From positions 930,001-994,000 of the forward strand of contig CAWEPI010000004.1 in NCBI GenBank assembly GCA_963810945.1: 64,000 bases of DNA, written 5' to 3'. How positions within the stretch are numbered: the first letter of the stretch is position 1; each line of letters opens with the position of its first letter. Under the pieces are notes generated by a model. It was given only the letters and a program-made list of their open reading frames with translations. It was not told where the DNA came from and did no database searches. Positions 42,473-51,183 of this stretch are shown here, piece after piece. A program made the position numbers and the translations under genes. The stretch is from JAOUEA01 sp963810945. Its GTDB lineage: Bacteria > Actinomycetota > UBA4738 > HRBIN12.

Positions 42473-45223
42473 CTACGAACAGCCGCTGGTACTCCCGCAA
42501 CTCGAGCACACGTAGCAGGAGCCGGCCGGCTGCATCTTCGACCCGCACGAGTAGCAGAGCGGCGCGTCCGACGCCTTGGCGCCGGGGCGCTCGGTCACGT
42601 CGATCAGCGTCGGCGTGCCCGCCGTCTCGGCCCTGGTCGCCTCGGGCTCGTCCTCGACCGGGATCGCCTTGAGGCCCGCCTCGAGCTCCGCCGTCTCCTT
42701 GCGCTCCGAGATCGAGCGGATCCCGAGACCCTCGCGGGTCTCCGGCGGCAGGTTGTCGAGCGCCAGCCGACGGAACACGTAGTCGAGGAGCGACGACGCG
42801 AACCGGATGTCGGGGTCGTTCGTCATGCCGCTCGGCTCGAACTTCATGTTGATGAACTTGGAGACGTAGGTCTCGAGCGGCACGCCGTACTGCAGGCCGA
42901 TCGAGATCGCGATCGAGAACGCATCCATGACCCCGCTGAGCGTCGACCCCTGCTTCGAGGTCTTCAGGAAGATCTCGCCGAGGCCGTCGTCGGGGTAGTT
43001 CCCGGCGATGATGTATCCCTCGGCGTCGCCCACCTGGAACGACGTGGTCTTGGACGGCCTGGACATCGGGAGACGCTTGCGCACGGGATGGGCGAGCCCG
43101 GGGGGCTCGACCGTGGCGGTCTGCTTCTTGTCGGCCGACAGCGGCTGGGCCACCTTGCAGTTGTCGCGGTAGATCGCGACGGCTTTCAGGCCCAGGGTCC
43201 ACGACTCGACGAAGAGCTGCTCGACCTCCTCGACCGTCGCCTCCTCGGGCATGTTCACCGTCTTGGAGATGGCGCCGGAGATGAACGGCTGTGCGGCCGC
43301 CATCATCCGGACGTGCCCCATGTAGTGGATCGGCTGCGCGCCCATCGCCGTGTCGAAGACCGTGTAGTGCTCCTCGCGCAGGTGGGGGGCGTCCATCACC
43401 GAGTTGTGCTCGGCGATGTAGGCCACGATGTCGTCGATCTGCGCCTCGGCGTACCCGAGCTTCTCGAGGGCGCGGGGCACCGTCTGGTTCACGAACTGCA
43501 TCGTCCCGCCGCCCACGAGCTTCTTGGTCTTCACGAGCGCGAGCTCCGGCTCGATGCCGGTCGTGTCGCAGTCCATCATCAGCCCGATCGTGCCCGTGGG
43601 GGCCAGCACCGAGGCCTGGGCGTTGCGGTACCCGTGCTGCTCGCCCGCCGCCACGGCCTCGTCCCACGCCTGCTTCGCGGCGCTCAGCATGCCCTCGGGC
43701 ACGAGCTCGGGGTCGATCTCGTCGGCGGCCGCGCGGTGCTTGCGCATCACACGGAGCATCGCGTCGGCGTTGGGGGCGTACCCGTCGAACGGACCCATGA
43801 CCTCGGCGATGCGCGCGGAGGTTCGGTACGCCTGACCCGTCATCAGGGCGGTGATGGCGCCCGCCCACGCGCGGCCTGCGTCGGAGTCGTAGGCGACGCC
43901 GCGCGCCATCAGCAGGGCGCCGAGGTTGGCGTAGCCGAGCCCGAGCTGCCGGTAGGCGCGCGCGTTCTCTCCGATCTTCTCGGTGGGATAGCTGGACTCG
44001 CTCACCAGCATCTCCTGGGCCGAGAACACGATCTCGACCGCGTGCCGGAAGCTCGCCACATCGAAGGAGCCGTCGTCGTTCAGGAACTTCATGAGGTTCA
44101 GCGACGCGAGGTTGCACGCGCTGTTGTCGAGGTGCATGTACTCGCTGCACGGGTTCGATCCGTTGATGCGACCCGAAGCCGGACACGTGTGCCACTCGTT
44201 GATCGTGGTGTCGTACTGCATGCCGGGATCGGCACACTGCCAGGCGGCCTCGGCGATCTGCCGCATCAGCTCGCGCGCACGCTTGGTGTCCACCGTCTCC
44301 CCGGTGGTGATGGCCTTGAGCTTCCAGTCCTGATCCTGCTCGTAGGCCTGCATGAACGCGTCCGTGACGCGCACCGAGTTGTTCGCGTTCTGATACTGGA
44401 TCGAGGCGCTGTCCTTGCCGTCGAGGTCCATGTCGAACCCGGCGTCCCGCAGGGCACGCGCCTTCCGCTCCTCGTTGGCCTTGCACCAGATGAAGTCCTC
44501 GACGTCGGGGTGGTCGACGTTCAGGATCACCATCTTGGCCGCGCGTCGCGTCTTGCCGCCGGACTTGATGGTCCCGGCCGACGCGTCCGCCCCACGCATG
44601 AAGCTCACGGGCCCCGATGCGGTCCCCCCGCCGGCGAGGGATTCCTTGGACGAGCGGATCCGCGAGAGGTTGATGCCGGAGCCGGAGCCGCCCTTGAAGA
44701 TGGTGCCTTCCTCGACGTACCAGTTGAGGATGGAGCTCATGTGGTCGTCGACCGCGAGGATGAAGCAGGCGGAGCACTGCTGAGGGGTGTCGGGGACGCC
44801 GACGTTGAACCAGACCGGCGAGTTGAAGGCGGCCTTCTGCGTCACGATGAGGTGCGTGAGCTCCTCGGCGAAGACCTGAGCGTCCTCTCGCGAGGCGAAG
44901 TAACCGTTCTTCTCACCCCATCCACGGATGGTGTCGACGACCCGCCCGGCGAGCTGGCGAACGGAGGACTCGCGCTGCGGGGTGCCGAGGGTCCCGCGGA
45001 AGTACTTCTGCGCCACGATGTTCGTGGCGTTCTGCGACCAGCTGGAGGGGAACTCGACGTCCCGCTGCTCGAAGGCGTTGCCGCCCTCCTTGTAGTTGGG
45101 GATCAGCGCGTCGCGGATCTCCCAGTCCACGTCCTCGAACGGGTGCCGTCCCTCGGTGGTGAAGTACCGATCGAACGTCAGGCCCTCTCGGATGACCTCG
45201 ACGTCGCCCTCTTTCGTCGCCAT
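42473..45223 (-). CDS. nrdJ: adenosylcobalamin-dependent class II ribonucleotide reductase
   Basis: Reduces ribonucleoside di/triphosphates to deoxy forms with a B12 radical, needing no oxygen. The 916-residue protein has GGSGSGINLSRIRSSKESLA, the active-site NPCSEYMHLDN, LAPTGTIGLMMDCDTTGIEP, and a C-terminal cysteine-rich tail CYSCGSKMQPAGSCYVCSSC that shuttles reducing equivalents or binds zinc. ATG at 45223 follows AAGGAGGGG; the longer frame is rejected. Upstream lie two NrdR boxes and nrdR, as in Streptomyces. I looked for a cobalamin riboswitch in the leader and did not see one. Confidence 0.97.
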   Translation of the reverse strand: MATKEGDVEVIREGLTFDRYFTTEGRHPFEDVDWEIRDALIPNYKEGGNAFEQRDVEFPSSWSQNATNIVAQKYFRGTLGTPQRESSVRQLAGRVVDTIRGWGEKNGYFASREDAQVFAEELTHLIVTQKAAFNSPVWFNVGVPDTPQQCSACFILAVDDHMSSILNWYVEEGTIFKGGSGSGINLSRIRSSKESLAGGGTASGPVSFMRGADASAGTIKSGGKTRRAAKMVILNVDHPDVEDFIWCKANEERKARALRDAGFDMDLDGKDSASIQYQNANNSVRVTDAFMQAYEQDQDWKLKAITTGETVDTKRARELMRQIAEAAWQCADPGMQYDTTINEWHTCPASGRINGSNPCSEYMHLDNSACNLASLNLMKFLNDDGSFDVASFRHAVEIVFSAQEMLVSESSYPTEKIGENARAYRQLGLGYANLGALLMARGVAYDSDAGRAWAGAITALMTGQAYRTSARIAEVMGPFDGYAPNADAMLRVMRKHRAAADEIDPELVPEGMLSAAKQAWDEAVAAGEQHGYRNAQASVLAPTGTIGLMMDCDTTGIEPELALVKTKKLVGGGTMQFVNQTVPRALEKLGYAEAQIDDIVAYIAEHNSVMDAPHLREEHYTVFDTAMGAQPIHYMGHVRMMAAAQPFISGAISKTVNMPEEATVEEVEQLFVESWTLGLKAVAIYRDNCKVAQPLSADKKQTATVEPPGLAHPVRKRLPMSRPSKTTSFQVGDAEGYIIAGNYPDDGLGEIFLKTSKQGSTLSGVMDAFSIAISIGLQYGVPLETYVSKFINMKFEPSGMTNDPDIRFASSLLDYVFRRLALDNLPPETREGLGIRSISERKETAELEAGLKAIPVEDEPEATRAETAGTPTLIDVTERPGAKASDAPLCYSCGSKMQPAGSCYVCSSCGSTSGCS

Positions 45224-45317
45224 TGCCCCTCCTTGCCCGTCCGCGTACCGGGGAAGCACCGTCGGAATCACAGGGGTGTGATTCTGCATCCGGCCTACGC
45301 GGCCGTCAAGCTCATCA

Positions 45318-45333
45318 ACACCATTCGTTGGGT
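45318..45333. promoter_or_regulatory. NrdR box 1 upstream of nrdJ
   Basis: ACACCATTCGTTGGGT matches the NrdR consensus ACACWATATMTWGTGT at 11 of 16 positions and lies 32 bp (three helical turns) from the second box, the usual tandem spacing. Confidence 0.6.
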
Positions 45334-45349
45334 CTTTGTTCCCTCCGAC

Positions 45350-45365
45350 CTACTATATCTTGTGG
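45350..45365. promoter_or_regulatory. NrdR box 2 upstream of nrdJ
   Basis: CTACTATATCTTGTGG matches the NrdR consensus at 13 of 16 positions. With the first box it forms a tandem operator repressing nrdJ. Confidence 0.75.
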
Positions 45366-45502
45366 TTCTTGCCGCATCCCTCTCGACGTGGTCCCTCGCA
45401 ATCGGGGACGCTACCCGCTGACGCGGTGGACGCGCAGCGGATACGCGGTGGGAAACGCGTTCCTGTCGAACTTTCCTGCATGCGTCGCGGAACGAGGGCT
45501 AC

Positions 45503-45980
45503 TCAACCCCGCCGGCGCGCGCCGCCCGGATCCTTCTTCTGGAGGGACGTGAGCTCCTCCTGGAAGTCCGAGATCTCCTGGAAGTCCTTGTAGACGCTCG
45601 CGAACCGGATGTAGGCGACCTGGTCCAGCTTGCGCAGATCCGCCAGCACCGCCACGCCGACCTGCTCCGACGTCACCTCGGGACCCTTGCGACGCATCTT
45701 CTCCTCCACCCGATCCACAAGCGTCGTCACCTGGTCGGGGGTGACGGGGCGGTTCTTCAGGGCCTTGCGCACGCTCCCCGCCACCTTCGTCCCGGTCGAA
45801 GGGCGCCTTGGAGCCGTCCCGTTTGATCACCACGAGACCCACAACCTCCACGCGCTCGAACGTCGTGTACCGCCTGCGGCAGGCCAGGCACTCCCGCCGT
45901 CGGCGGATGGCGTCGCCGCCTTCCGCGGGCCGGGAATCGACGACGCGATCGTCGTCCGCGCTGCACCAAGGGCATCTCAT
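45503..45980 (-). CDS. nrdR: NrdR ribonucleotide reductase repressor, one-base frameshift
   Basis: Zinc-ribbon/ATP-cone repressor that senses dATP/ATP and shuts off reductase genes. The N-terminal part reads MRCPWCSADDDRVVDSRPAE...CLACRRRYTTFERVE (two CxxC pairs) and KRDGSKAPFDRD. There the frame breaks (45784-45795); the next frame continues directly as KVAGSVRKALKNRPVTPDQV to the ATP-cone end VAYIRFASVYKDFQ and a stop at 45503. One extra G in GGGACGAAGG explains it. Start ATG at 45980, 5 bp from a palindromic box, suggests autoregulation. Real pseudogene or sequence error cannot be decided here; error seems likelier. Confidence 0.88.
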
Positions 45981-45985
45981 AGGCG

Positions 45986-46001
45986 CCACAACATGTTGTG
46001 G
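45986..46001. promoter_or_regulatory. palindromic NrdR-like box upstream of nrdR
   Basis: CCACAACATGTTGTGG is a perfect 16-bp palindrome matching the NrdR consensus at 12 of 16 positions and ending 5 bp before the nrdR start. Confidence 0.55.
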
Positions 46002-46057
46002 CCTGGGGCACGCTACGGGCGGGACGTGAGAGCGTCAAGGTGTGCCGCCCAGCGGGC

Positions 46058-46348
46058 TCAGCCAGCCGCGGGCACGAGGAGGGTCTGACCGGCCGCGAGC
46101 GACCCGGCATCCACGTGGTTCTGCGCCTGCATCGCGGCGACGGTCCGCCGCGGATCCGTGCCGGGCGCGACCCGCCCCGCGATGGACCACAAGGTGTCCC
46201 CCGGGCGCACGACGTAGGTGCGCCGCGCCGCCGGCTCGAGCGAAGGTCCGGCTACGGCGCGCGCGATCGGGCCGGTGAGACCCAGCGCCACCGCCACCGC
46301 GGCCACGGTGAGCGTCACTCGGCGCCGGCGAACATGTGTTCGATGCAT
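46058..46348 (-). CDS. LysM-domain protein, probable SOS-controlled cell-division inhibitor (YneA/ChiZ/DivS-like)
   Basis: A 96-residue protein with a basic N-terminus and one transmembrane or signal helix (RVTLTVAAVAVALGLTGPIA), then a single LysM domain (TYVVRPGDTLWSIAGRVAPG ... GQTLLVPAAG) that binds peptidoglycan. It is divergent from lexA with three SOS boxes around the shared promoter; one box overlaps codons 3-7. The same arrangement in Bacillus, Mycobacterium and Corynebacterium encodes SOS-induced division inhibitors. ATG at 46348 places it correctly; function inferred from synteny. Confidence 0.8.
   Translation of the reverse strand: MHRTHVRRRRVTLTVAAVAVALGLTGPIARAVAGPSLEPAARRTYVVRPGDTLWSIAGRVAPGTDPRRTVAAMQAQNHVDAGSLAAGQTLLVPAAG
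46329..46342. promoter_or_regulatory. SOS (LexA) box 1
   Basis: CGAACATGTGTTCG is a perfect match to CGAACRNRYGTTYG. It lies inside the first codons of the LysM gene. Confidence 0.88.
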
Positions 46349-46362
46349 GTGCTCATCCTGTC

Positions 46363-46376
46363 CGAACGTCCGTTCG
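46363..46376. promoter_or_regulatory. SOS (LexA) box 2
   Basis: CGAACGTCCGTTCG, inside a 16-bp palindrome in the lexA/LysM intergenic region; one departure from consensus. Confidence 0.82.
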
Positions 46377-46392
46377 GTGTCAAGGGTGGAGT

Positions 46393-46406
46393 CGAACATA
46401 TGTTTG
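46393..46406. promoter_or_regulatory. SOS (LexA) box 3
   Basis: CGAACATATGTTTG matches the consensus fully and lies 55 bp upstream of the lexA start, fitting autorepression. Confidence 0.85.
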
Positions 46407-46461
46407 CATCCCTCCCGGTGGGCTGCTAGCGTCGCGTCCATCGAAGAGGAGGCTAGTGAGC

Positions 46462-47076
46462 ATGTCTGACACGACATCCGTGACCCCCCGCCAGCAGCGC
46501 ATCCTGGACTTCATCGCCCAGACCGTGCGCGACCGCGGGTACCCCCCCACCGTGCGGGAGATCGGCGAGGCCGTGGGGCTCACGTCGTCGTCGAGCGTCC
46601 ACGCGCAACTCGCCAACCTGGAGCGGATGGGCCTCCTCCACAAGGACCCGACGAAGCCGCGCGCCGTGACCCTCGATCGACCGAAGGCCGATGCCGTGGC
46701 CGTTCCGCTCGTCGGCAGGATCGCGGCGGGTGCGCCGACGCTGGCGGCAGAGGATGTGGAGGGCTACGTGGCAGTTCCGCAGGAGTTCGCCAGCGACGCC
46801 GAGCACTTCGCGCTCACCGTGCAGGGCGATTCCATGATCGGGGCCGGGATCTTCACGGGCGATCTCGTCATCGTGCGCGCCCAGGACACGGCCGCAGACG
46901 GCGACATCGTCGCGGCGCTCCTGCCCGGCCCGGCCGAGGAAGAGGCGACGGTGAAGCGCCTCGGCCACGACGGGGAGCGCGTGATGCTGATCCCCGAGAA
47001 CCCCACGCTGGAACCGTTCGAGATGGCCGACGGTCGCATCCTCGGCAAGGTCGTCGCGGTGATGCGGAAGCTCTGA
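46462..47076 (+). CDS. lexA: LexA repressor
   Basis: SOS repressor, 204 residues. N-terminal winged HTH (TPRQQRILDFIAQTVRDRGY, VREIGEAVGLTSSSSVHAQL), self-cleavage site Ala89-Gly90 in RIAAGAP, catalytic Ser124 in QGDSMIG and Lys165 in ATVKRLG. Start ATG at 46462 has AGAGGAGG upstream; an in-frame GTG six bases earlier is possible. Three SOS boxes control it and the divergent LysM gene. RecA, its co-protease, is encoded at the window's right end. Confidence 0.97.
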   Translation: MSDTTSVTPRQQRILDFIAQTVRDRGYPPTVREIGEAVGLTSSSSVHAQLANLERMGLLHKDPTKPRAVTLDRPKADAVAVPLVGRIAAGAPTLAAEDVEGYVAVPQEFASDAEHFALTVQGDSMIGAGIFTGDLVIVRAQDTAADGDIVAALLPGPAEEEATVKRLGHDGERVMLIPENPTLEPFEMADGRILGKVVAVMRKL

Positions 47077-47099
47077 ACGCGCGCTGCGGCTGAACGCAC

Positions 47100-47130
47100 G
47101 AGGCCCGCCCGATGGGATCGGGCGGGCCTC
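47100..47130. terminator. bidirectional terminator between lexA and the RTX gene
   Basis: Perfect 14-bp stem (GAGGCCCGCCCGAT and its complement) with loop GGG, between two convergent genes. Confidence 0.75.
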
Positions 47131-47157
47131 GGTGCTTCAGTGCTCGTTCGTCGTTGC

Positions 47158-47874
47158 TTACAGCTCGCAGGTCACCACCTGGTCACCCGAATCGGCCGGG
47201 CACGTGTCCGTCCCCGCCTGCCCGCGCACGAGGTCGCCGGGCGCGCCGTCGACGCCGTTCACCGTGTCGTCGCCGGCGCGACCGTTCAGGATGTCGGGCT
47301 GCGTACCACCGTTGACGTTGTCGTTGCCGTCGCCGCCACCGATCGTGTCCTTGCCGGGCCCGCCGAGCATCACGTCGTCGCCCTTGCCGCCGCGCATCTT
47401 GTCGCCCTGGTCGCCGCCGCGCAGGACGTCGTTATCGTAGCCGCCGGCCAGGGTGTCGAAGCCCTTGTCGCCGCCGAGCTTGTCCGAACCGCGGTTGCCG
47501 AACAGCCGGTCCTTCAGGTCCCCGCCGCGCAACGTGTCGTTGCCGTCGTCGCCATACAGCGTGTCGCGACCCGGACCGCCCTTCAAGACATCGTTGCCCT
47601 TCGTGCCGGACAGGACGTCGCGCCCCGGTCCGCCGAGGATGACATCGCCGCCGCCGCGCCCCTCGATCACGTCGTTGCCGCCGAGGCCGCAGATCACGTC
47701 GGCCCTGTTGGTGCCGTTGATGTGATCGTTGCCGTTCGTCCCCACGATCGTGCACTTGGCTCGGCCGGCCGTGCCCTGCGCCGACGCGGTGCCCGTCACC
47801 GTCATCGCGAACACCATCGCCAGCCCCGTGAGCACCACCGCGTACCGCGCGCCCCTGTTACGGATCATTGCCAT
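47158..47874 (-). CDS. secreted RTX (hemolysin-type calcium-binding repeat) protein
   Basis: A 238-residue protein with a signal peptide (YAVVLTGLAMVFAMTVTGTA, cleavage near SAQG) and at least ten GGxGxDxx nonapeptides from about residue 60 to 200 (GLGGNDVI, GGPGRDVL, GDDGNDTL, GGKGDDVM). It forms a calcium-stabilised beta-roll. It ends DSGDQVVTCEL, with cysteines at both ends of the repeat block. It is the chromosomal relative of the element-borne gene at 29483-30031. No enzymatic domain; possibly a surface or matrix protein. ATG at 47874 or 47868. Confidence 0.88.
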   Translation of the reverse strand: MAMIRNRGARYAVVLTGLAMVFAMTVTGTASAQGTAGRAKCTIVGTNGNDHINGTNRADVICGLGGNDVIEGRGGGDVILGGPGRDVLSGTKGNDVLKGGPGRDTLYGDDGNDTLRGGDLKDRLFGNRGSDKLGGDKGFDTLAGGYDNDVLRGGDQGDKMRGGKGDDVMLGGPGKDTIGGGDGNDNVNGGTQPDILNGRAGDDTVNGVDGAPGDLVRGQAGTDTCPADSGDQVVTCEL

Positions 47875-48039
47875 CCCACGATCACCCTTTCGGTTCCGTC
47901 ATCGGCGGATAGCGTAGGTTGCTCGGGGGACAACGGCAAACCCGCATCCGGCGGTATCCGGTTGAGACCTTCGGTCCCTTCCCCCAACCACCCCGTTCAC
48001 CTCTAGGCTTGCGTCGTCCCATCACCGCAGGAGGCCCGG

Positions 48040-49029
48040 ATGTCCACCGTTGAGACCGCCCTCGAGCGACAGATCCGTTCCCAGCCCGACGAGATCCGGA
48101 GGCTCCTCACGAGCAGCCAGGTCCACGAGCAGGTGCACGCCACGGCACAGGGGCTCCATCGCGCGCATCGGATCTGGCTCGTGGGGACAGGCACGAGCCA
48201 GCATGCCGCCGAACTCGGGGCCGCCATGTTGCAGGAGGCCGGCCGCGCCGCCCAGGCCGTGCCGGCGATGCACTTCGTGGATTGGGCGCCCATCGTGGGG
48301 CCGCAGGACGGCGTCATCGTGATCTCCCATACCGCGGAGACCGCCTACGCGCTCGCCGCGCGCGCGACCGCGTTCAACGCAGGCCTCGGGGTCACGATGA
48401 TCAGCCGACGCGGCGCGGGCTTCCCCGATTCGATCGAGACGGTCGATCGGGAAACATCCGAGACCTACACCGTGAGCTACACCGCAACCCTCGTCGTGCT
48501 CGCCATGGTCGCGCAGCAACTCGGAGCGCAAGGGTTCTCGCCGGACACGCTCACCGACCTCCCCGACGCGGTGGAGGGTGCGATCCACGGCCCTGGCACG
48601 GACGACATCCCGCACGACGCGCGGGTGATCGTCTTCACGGGTGCCGGGCCCGCCTCCGTCACCGCACGTGAGGGCGCCCTGAAGGCACGCGAGGCCGCCC
48701 GCGCGCTGGCCGAGGGCTACGACGCGGAGTACCTGCTGCACGGTTCGGCCGTCCCGATCGGCGCCGGCGACCATGTGGTCACGCTCACGCCCCCGGACGC
48801 GGGTGGGTTCCTCACCACGATCGGCGAGGCCGCGCGCGCCGCCGGGGCAGGCGTCACCGACCTCCACGAACCCTGGCCCCTGCCGCTCCTCCTCGCGCAG
48901 ATCCCTCTCACCGTGCGGCTGCAGATGCTCGCCCTGCGGCTCGCGACCGTCCGCTCCCAGGACCCGGACACGGTGATCACCGGCGCGTGGCAGGACGCGG
49001 CCCTCTGGAGCCACGGCAAGCCGGTGTGA
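48040..49029 (+). CDS. SIS domain (GlmS isomerase-like) protein
   Basis: A 329-residue protein with two SIS domains: RIWLVGTGTSQHAAELGAAM, VIVISHTAETAYALAARATA, then VIVFTGAGPASVTAREGALK and EAARALAEGYDAEYLLHGSA, like the isomerase half of glucosamine-6-phosphate synthase but without the glutaminase domain. It probably binds or isomerises a phosphosugar (AgaS/FrlB/GlmS-like). ATG after GCAGGAGG. It stands alone, divergent from the RTX gene and convergent with hflX. Confidence 0.85.
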   Translation: MSTVETALERQIRSQPDEIRRLLTSSQVHEQVHATAQGLHRAHRIWLVGTGTSQHAAELGAAMLQEAGRAAQAVPAMHFVDWAPIVGPQDGVIVISHTAETAYALAARATAFNAGLGVTMISRRGAGFPDSIETVDRETSETYTVSYTATLVVLAMVAQQLGAQGFSPDTLTDLPDAVEGAIHGPGTDDIPHDARVIVFTGAGPASVTAREGALKAREAARALAEGYDAEYLLHGSAVPIGAGDHVVTLTPPDAGGFLTTIGEAARAAGAGVTDLHEPWPLPLLLAQIPLTVRLQMLALRLATVRSQDPDTVITGAWQDAALWSHGKPV

Positions 49030-49033
49030 GCCG

Positions 49034-50368
49034 TCAGGCCCCGCGCCGCTCGGTGCGCACGAACTCGCGGACGGCCGCCAGGTCGCGCAACCCGACGCGC
49101 GCGTGCACGGCCGTCCCCTCGCCGTCGTGCCGGGTGGAGAGCACCTCCGCGTTGCGGTAGAGACGCGCGATCAGGTCCTCGCGCCCGTAGGGCACCATGA
49201 GTGTCACCTCGACGGGTGGGTGCGGCAGGGCGTCCTCGAGCGTTTCCAGCAACCCCGGCACGCCCTCGCCGGTGAGCGCGGAGACGGGCACCGATCCCGG
49301 GTAGCGGCGCGCCTTGCGCACCCGCTCCGATCCGCTCAGTCGGTCGATCTTGTTGAGGACCAGTACCTCGGGGATGTCGCCGGCCCCGATCTCCCCGAGG
49401 ACCCGCCGCACGGCGTCGATCTGCTCCCCCAGGTCCGGCGAGGAGGCGTCGGCGACGTGCACGATCAACTCCGCCATCGTGACCTCCTCCAACGTGGAGC
49501 GGAACGCCTCCACGAGATCGTGAGGGAGCTTGCTCACGAATCCGACGGTGTCGCTGACGGTGCACCGCCGTCCACCCGGGAGCTTCAGCCGGCGCACGGT
49601 GGGGTCGAGCGTCGCGAAGAGCTGGTCGGCGACCAACACGTCGGCCCCGGTCATCCGGTTCATCAGCGTGGACTTCCCGGCATTCGTGTAACCCGCGATC
49701 GAGGCCTGGGGCACCCCGCTGCCCTGGCGCTGTGCGCGCTTCGTGTCGCGCGTGCGCGCCATGGCCTTGATGTCGCGGCGCAGCTTGGCGATGCGCCTGC
49801 GGATGTGCTGGCGATCGACCTCCATCTTCGTCTCGCCGGGACCGCGCGTGCCGATGCCACCACCCAGGCGGGACATGGCCTCCCCCCAGCCGCGCAGGCG
49901 GGGCATGAGGTAGTTCAGTTGCGCGAGCTCCACTTGCGCCTTGCCCTCGCGACTCCGCGCGTGCAGCGCGAAGATGTCCAGGATCAGCGCCGTGCGATCG
50001 ATCACCTTCACCCCGAGGCGCTCCTCCAGCGAGCGGAGCTGTCCGGGCGAGAGCTCATGATCGAGGATCACCGCGTCCGCGCCCGCCGTGTGGATCGCGT
50101 CATGGAGGTCGTCGAGCTTGCCCTTGCCGATGAACGTCGCGGGGTCCGGCTCCTGGCGGCTCTGGACGACGCGCCCCACGGGCTCGGCGCCCGCCGAATC
50201 CGCGAGCGCCGCGAGCTCGTCGAGGTCCTCGTCGGCGATCCCGGGCCCGACCCCCACGAGGACGGCCTTCTCTCGGACCGCCGGGCGCCAGGTGGCGGAC
50301 AGCGGCGACTCGAGCACCTGCCGCTCCGCTGCCGATCGGCGGCCCTCGGATCGATGCTCCCCCGCCAT
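49034..50368 (-). CDS. hflX: GTPase HflX
   Basis: Ribosome-associated GTPase that splits stalled ribosomes under stress. The 444-residue protein has the HflX N-terminal domain (ATFIGKGKLDDLHDAIHTAG, DHELSPGQLRSLEERLGVKV), the linker GGGIGTRGPGETKMEVDR, and a GTPase domain with GYTNAGKSTLMN, DTVGFVSKLPHDLVEAF and NKIDR. The start ATG overlaps the dapD stop by one base. It ends a seven-gene minus-strand run starting at miaB. Confidence 0.95.
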   Translation of the reverse strand: MAGEHRSEGRRSAAERQVLESPLSATWRPAVREKAVLVGVGPGIADEDLDELAALADSAGAEPVGRVVQSRQEPDPATFIGKGKLDDLHDAIHTAGADAVILDHELSPGQLRSLEERLGVKVIDRTALILDIFALHARSREGKAQVELAQLNYLMPRLRGWGEAMSRLGGGIGTRGPGETKMEVDRQHIRRRIAKLRRDIKAMARTRDTKRAQRQGSGVPQASIAGYTNAGKSTLMNRMTGADVLVADQLFATLDPTVRRLKLPGGRRCTVSDTVGFVSKLPHDLVEAFRSTLEEVTMAELIVHVADASSPDLGEQIDAVRRVLGEIGAGDIPEVLVLNKIDRLSGSERVRKARRYPGSVPVSALTGEGVPGLLETLEDALPHPPVEVTLMVPYGREDLIARLYRNAEVLSTRHDGEGTAVHARVGLRDLAAVREFVRTERRGA

Positions 50369-51183
50369 CAGCTCATCGACACGCCGTGGTCGCGCAGGAG
50401 TTCGTTCAGGCGCACCTTGTCCTCCGTGCCTTCGTCGCGGTACCCGATGATGAGCCCGCAGGGGAGCCCGAACGAGCCCGCGGGGAACCCTTTGGAGCGG
50501 CTCCCGGGTATCACCACCGATCGCGGCGGGACCTCCCCCCGGTACTCGACCGGCCGCGAGCCGGTCACGTCGATCACGGGCGTGCTGGCGGTGAGCACGA
50601 CGCCGGTCCCGATCACCGCTTCGCGGCCCACCCGCACGCCCTCCACGATGACGCAGCGCGAACCGATGAAGGCGCCGTCCTCGACGATCACCGGAGCGGC
50701 CTGCAGCGGCTCCAACACACCCCCGATGCCGACCCCTCCCGACAGGTGCACGTCGGCGCCGATCTGCGCGCACGACCCCACGGTGGCCCAGGTGTCGACC
50801 ATGGTGCGCGCGCCGACCCACGCCCCGATGTTGACGTAGCTCGGCATCATCACGACCCCCGGTGAGAGGTACGCGCCGTAGCGGGCGACCGCGGGGGGCA
50901 CCACCCGCACCCCCGCCTGCTCGTACCCCGCCTTCAATGGGAGCTTGTCGTGGTACTCGAAGGGACCCACGTCGGTGGTGGCCAGTCCGCGCACGCGGAA
51001 GAAGAGCAGCACGGCCATCTTGGCCCACTCGTTCACCCGCCACCCTCCGTCGATCGGCTCCGCCACCCGGAGCTCGCCGGCGTCCATCCGACGGATCGCC
51101 TCCTCGACGGCGTCCGCGTCGAGGGCGCCGTCCGGATCCGCGAAGGACGCCTCGATCCGTGCTTCCAAGGTGGGTGCGCTCAC
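50368..51183 (-). CDS. dapD: 2,3,4,5-tetrahydropyridine-2,6-dicarboxylate N-succinyltransferase
   Basis: Commits tetrahydrodipicolinate to the succinylase route of meso-DAP/lysine synthesis. The 271-residue protein has a helical N-terminus and a left-handed beta-helix: YLSPGVVMMPSYVNIGAWVG, TMVDTWATVGSCAQIGADVH, LSGGVGIGGVLEPLQAAPVI are the DapD hexapeptide repeats. GTG start at 51183, overlapping the dapC stop. Confidence 0.94.
   Translation of the reverse strand: MSAPTLEARIEASFADPDGALDADAVEEAIRRMDAGELRVAEPIDGGWRVNEWAKMAVLLFFRVRGLATTDVGPFEYHDKLPLKAGYEQAGVRVVPPAVARYGAYLSPGVVMMPSYVNIGAWVGARTMVDTWATVGSCAQIGADVHLSGGVGIGGVLEPLQAAPVIVEDGAFIGSRCVIVEGVRVGREAVIGTGVVLTASTPVIDVTGSRPVEYRGEVPPRSVVIPGSRSKGFPAGSFGLPCGLIIGYRDEGTEDKVRLNELLRDHGVSMS

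Noticed and set aside
43088..45421. 777-residue plus-strand frame opposite nrdJ
   Set aside because: Shadow of nrdJ, whose motifs are unambiguous on the other strand.
45224..45502. Possible cobalamin riboswitch before the B12-dependent nrdJ
   Set aside because: No B12-box or recognisable adenosylcobalamin riboswitch core was seen; the region instead contains NrdR boxes.
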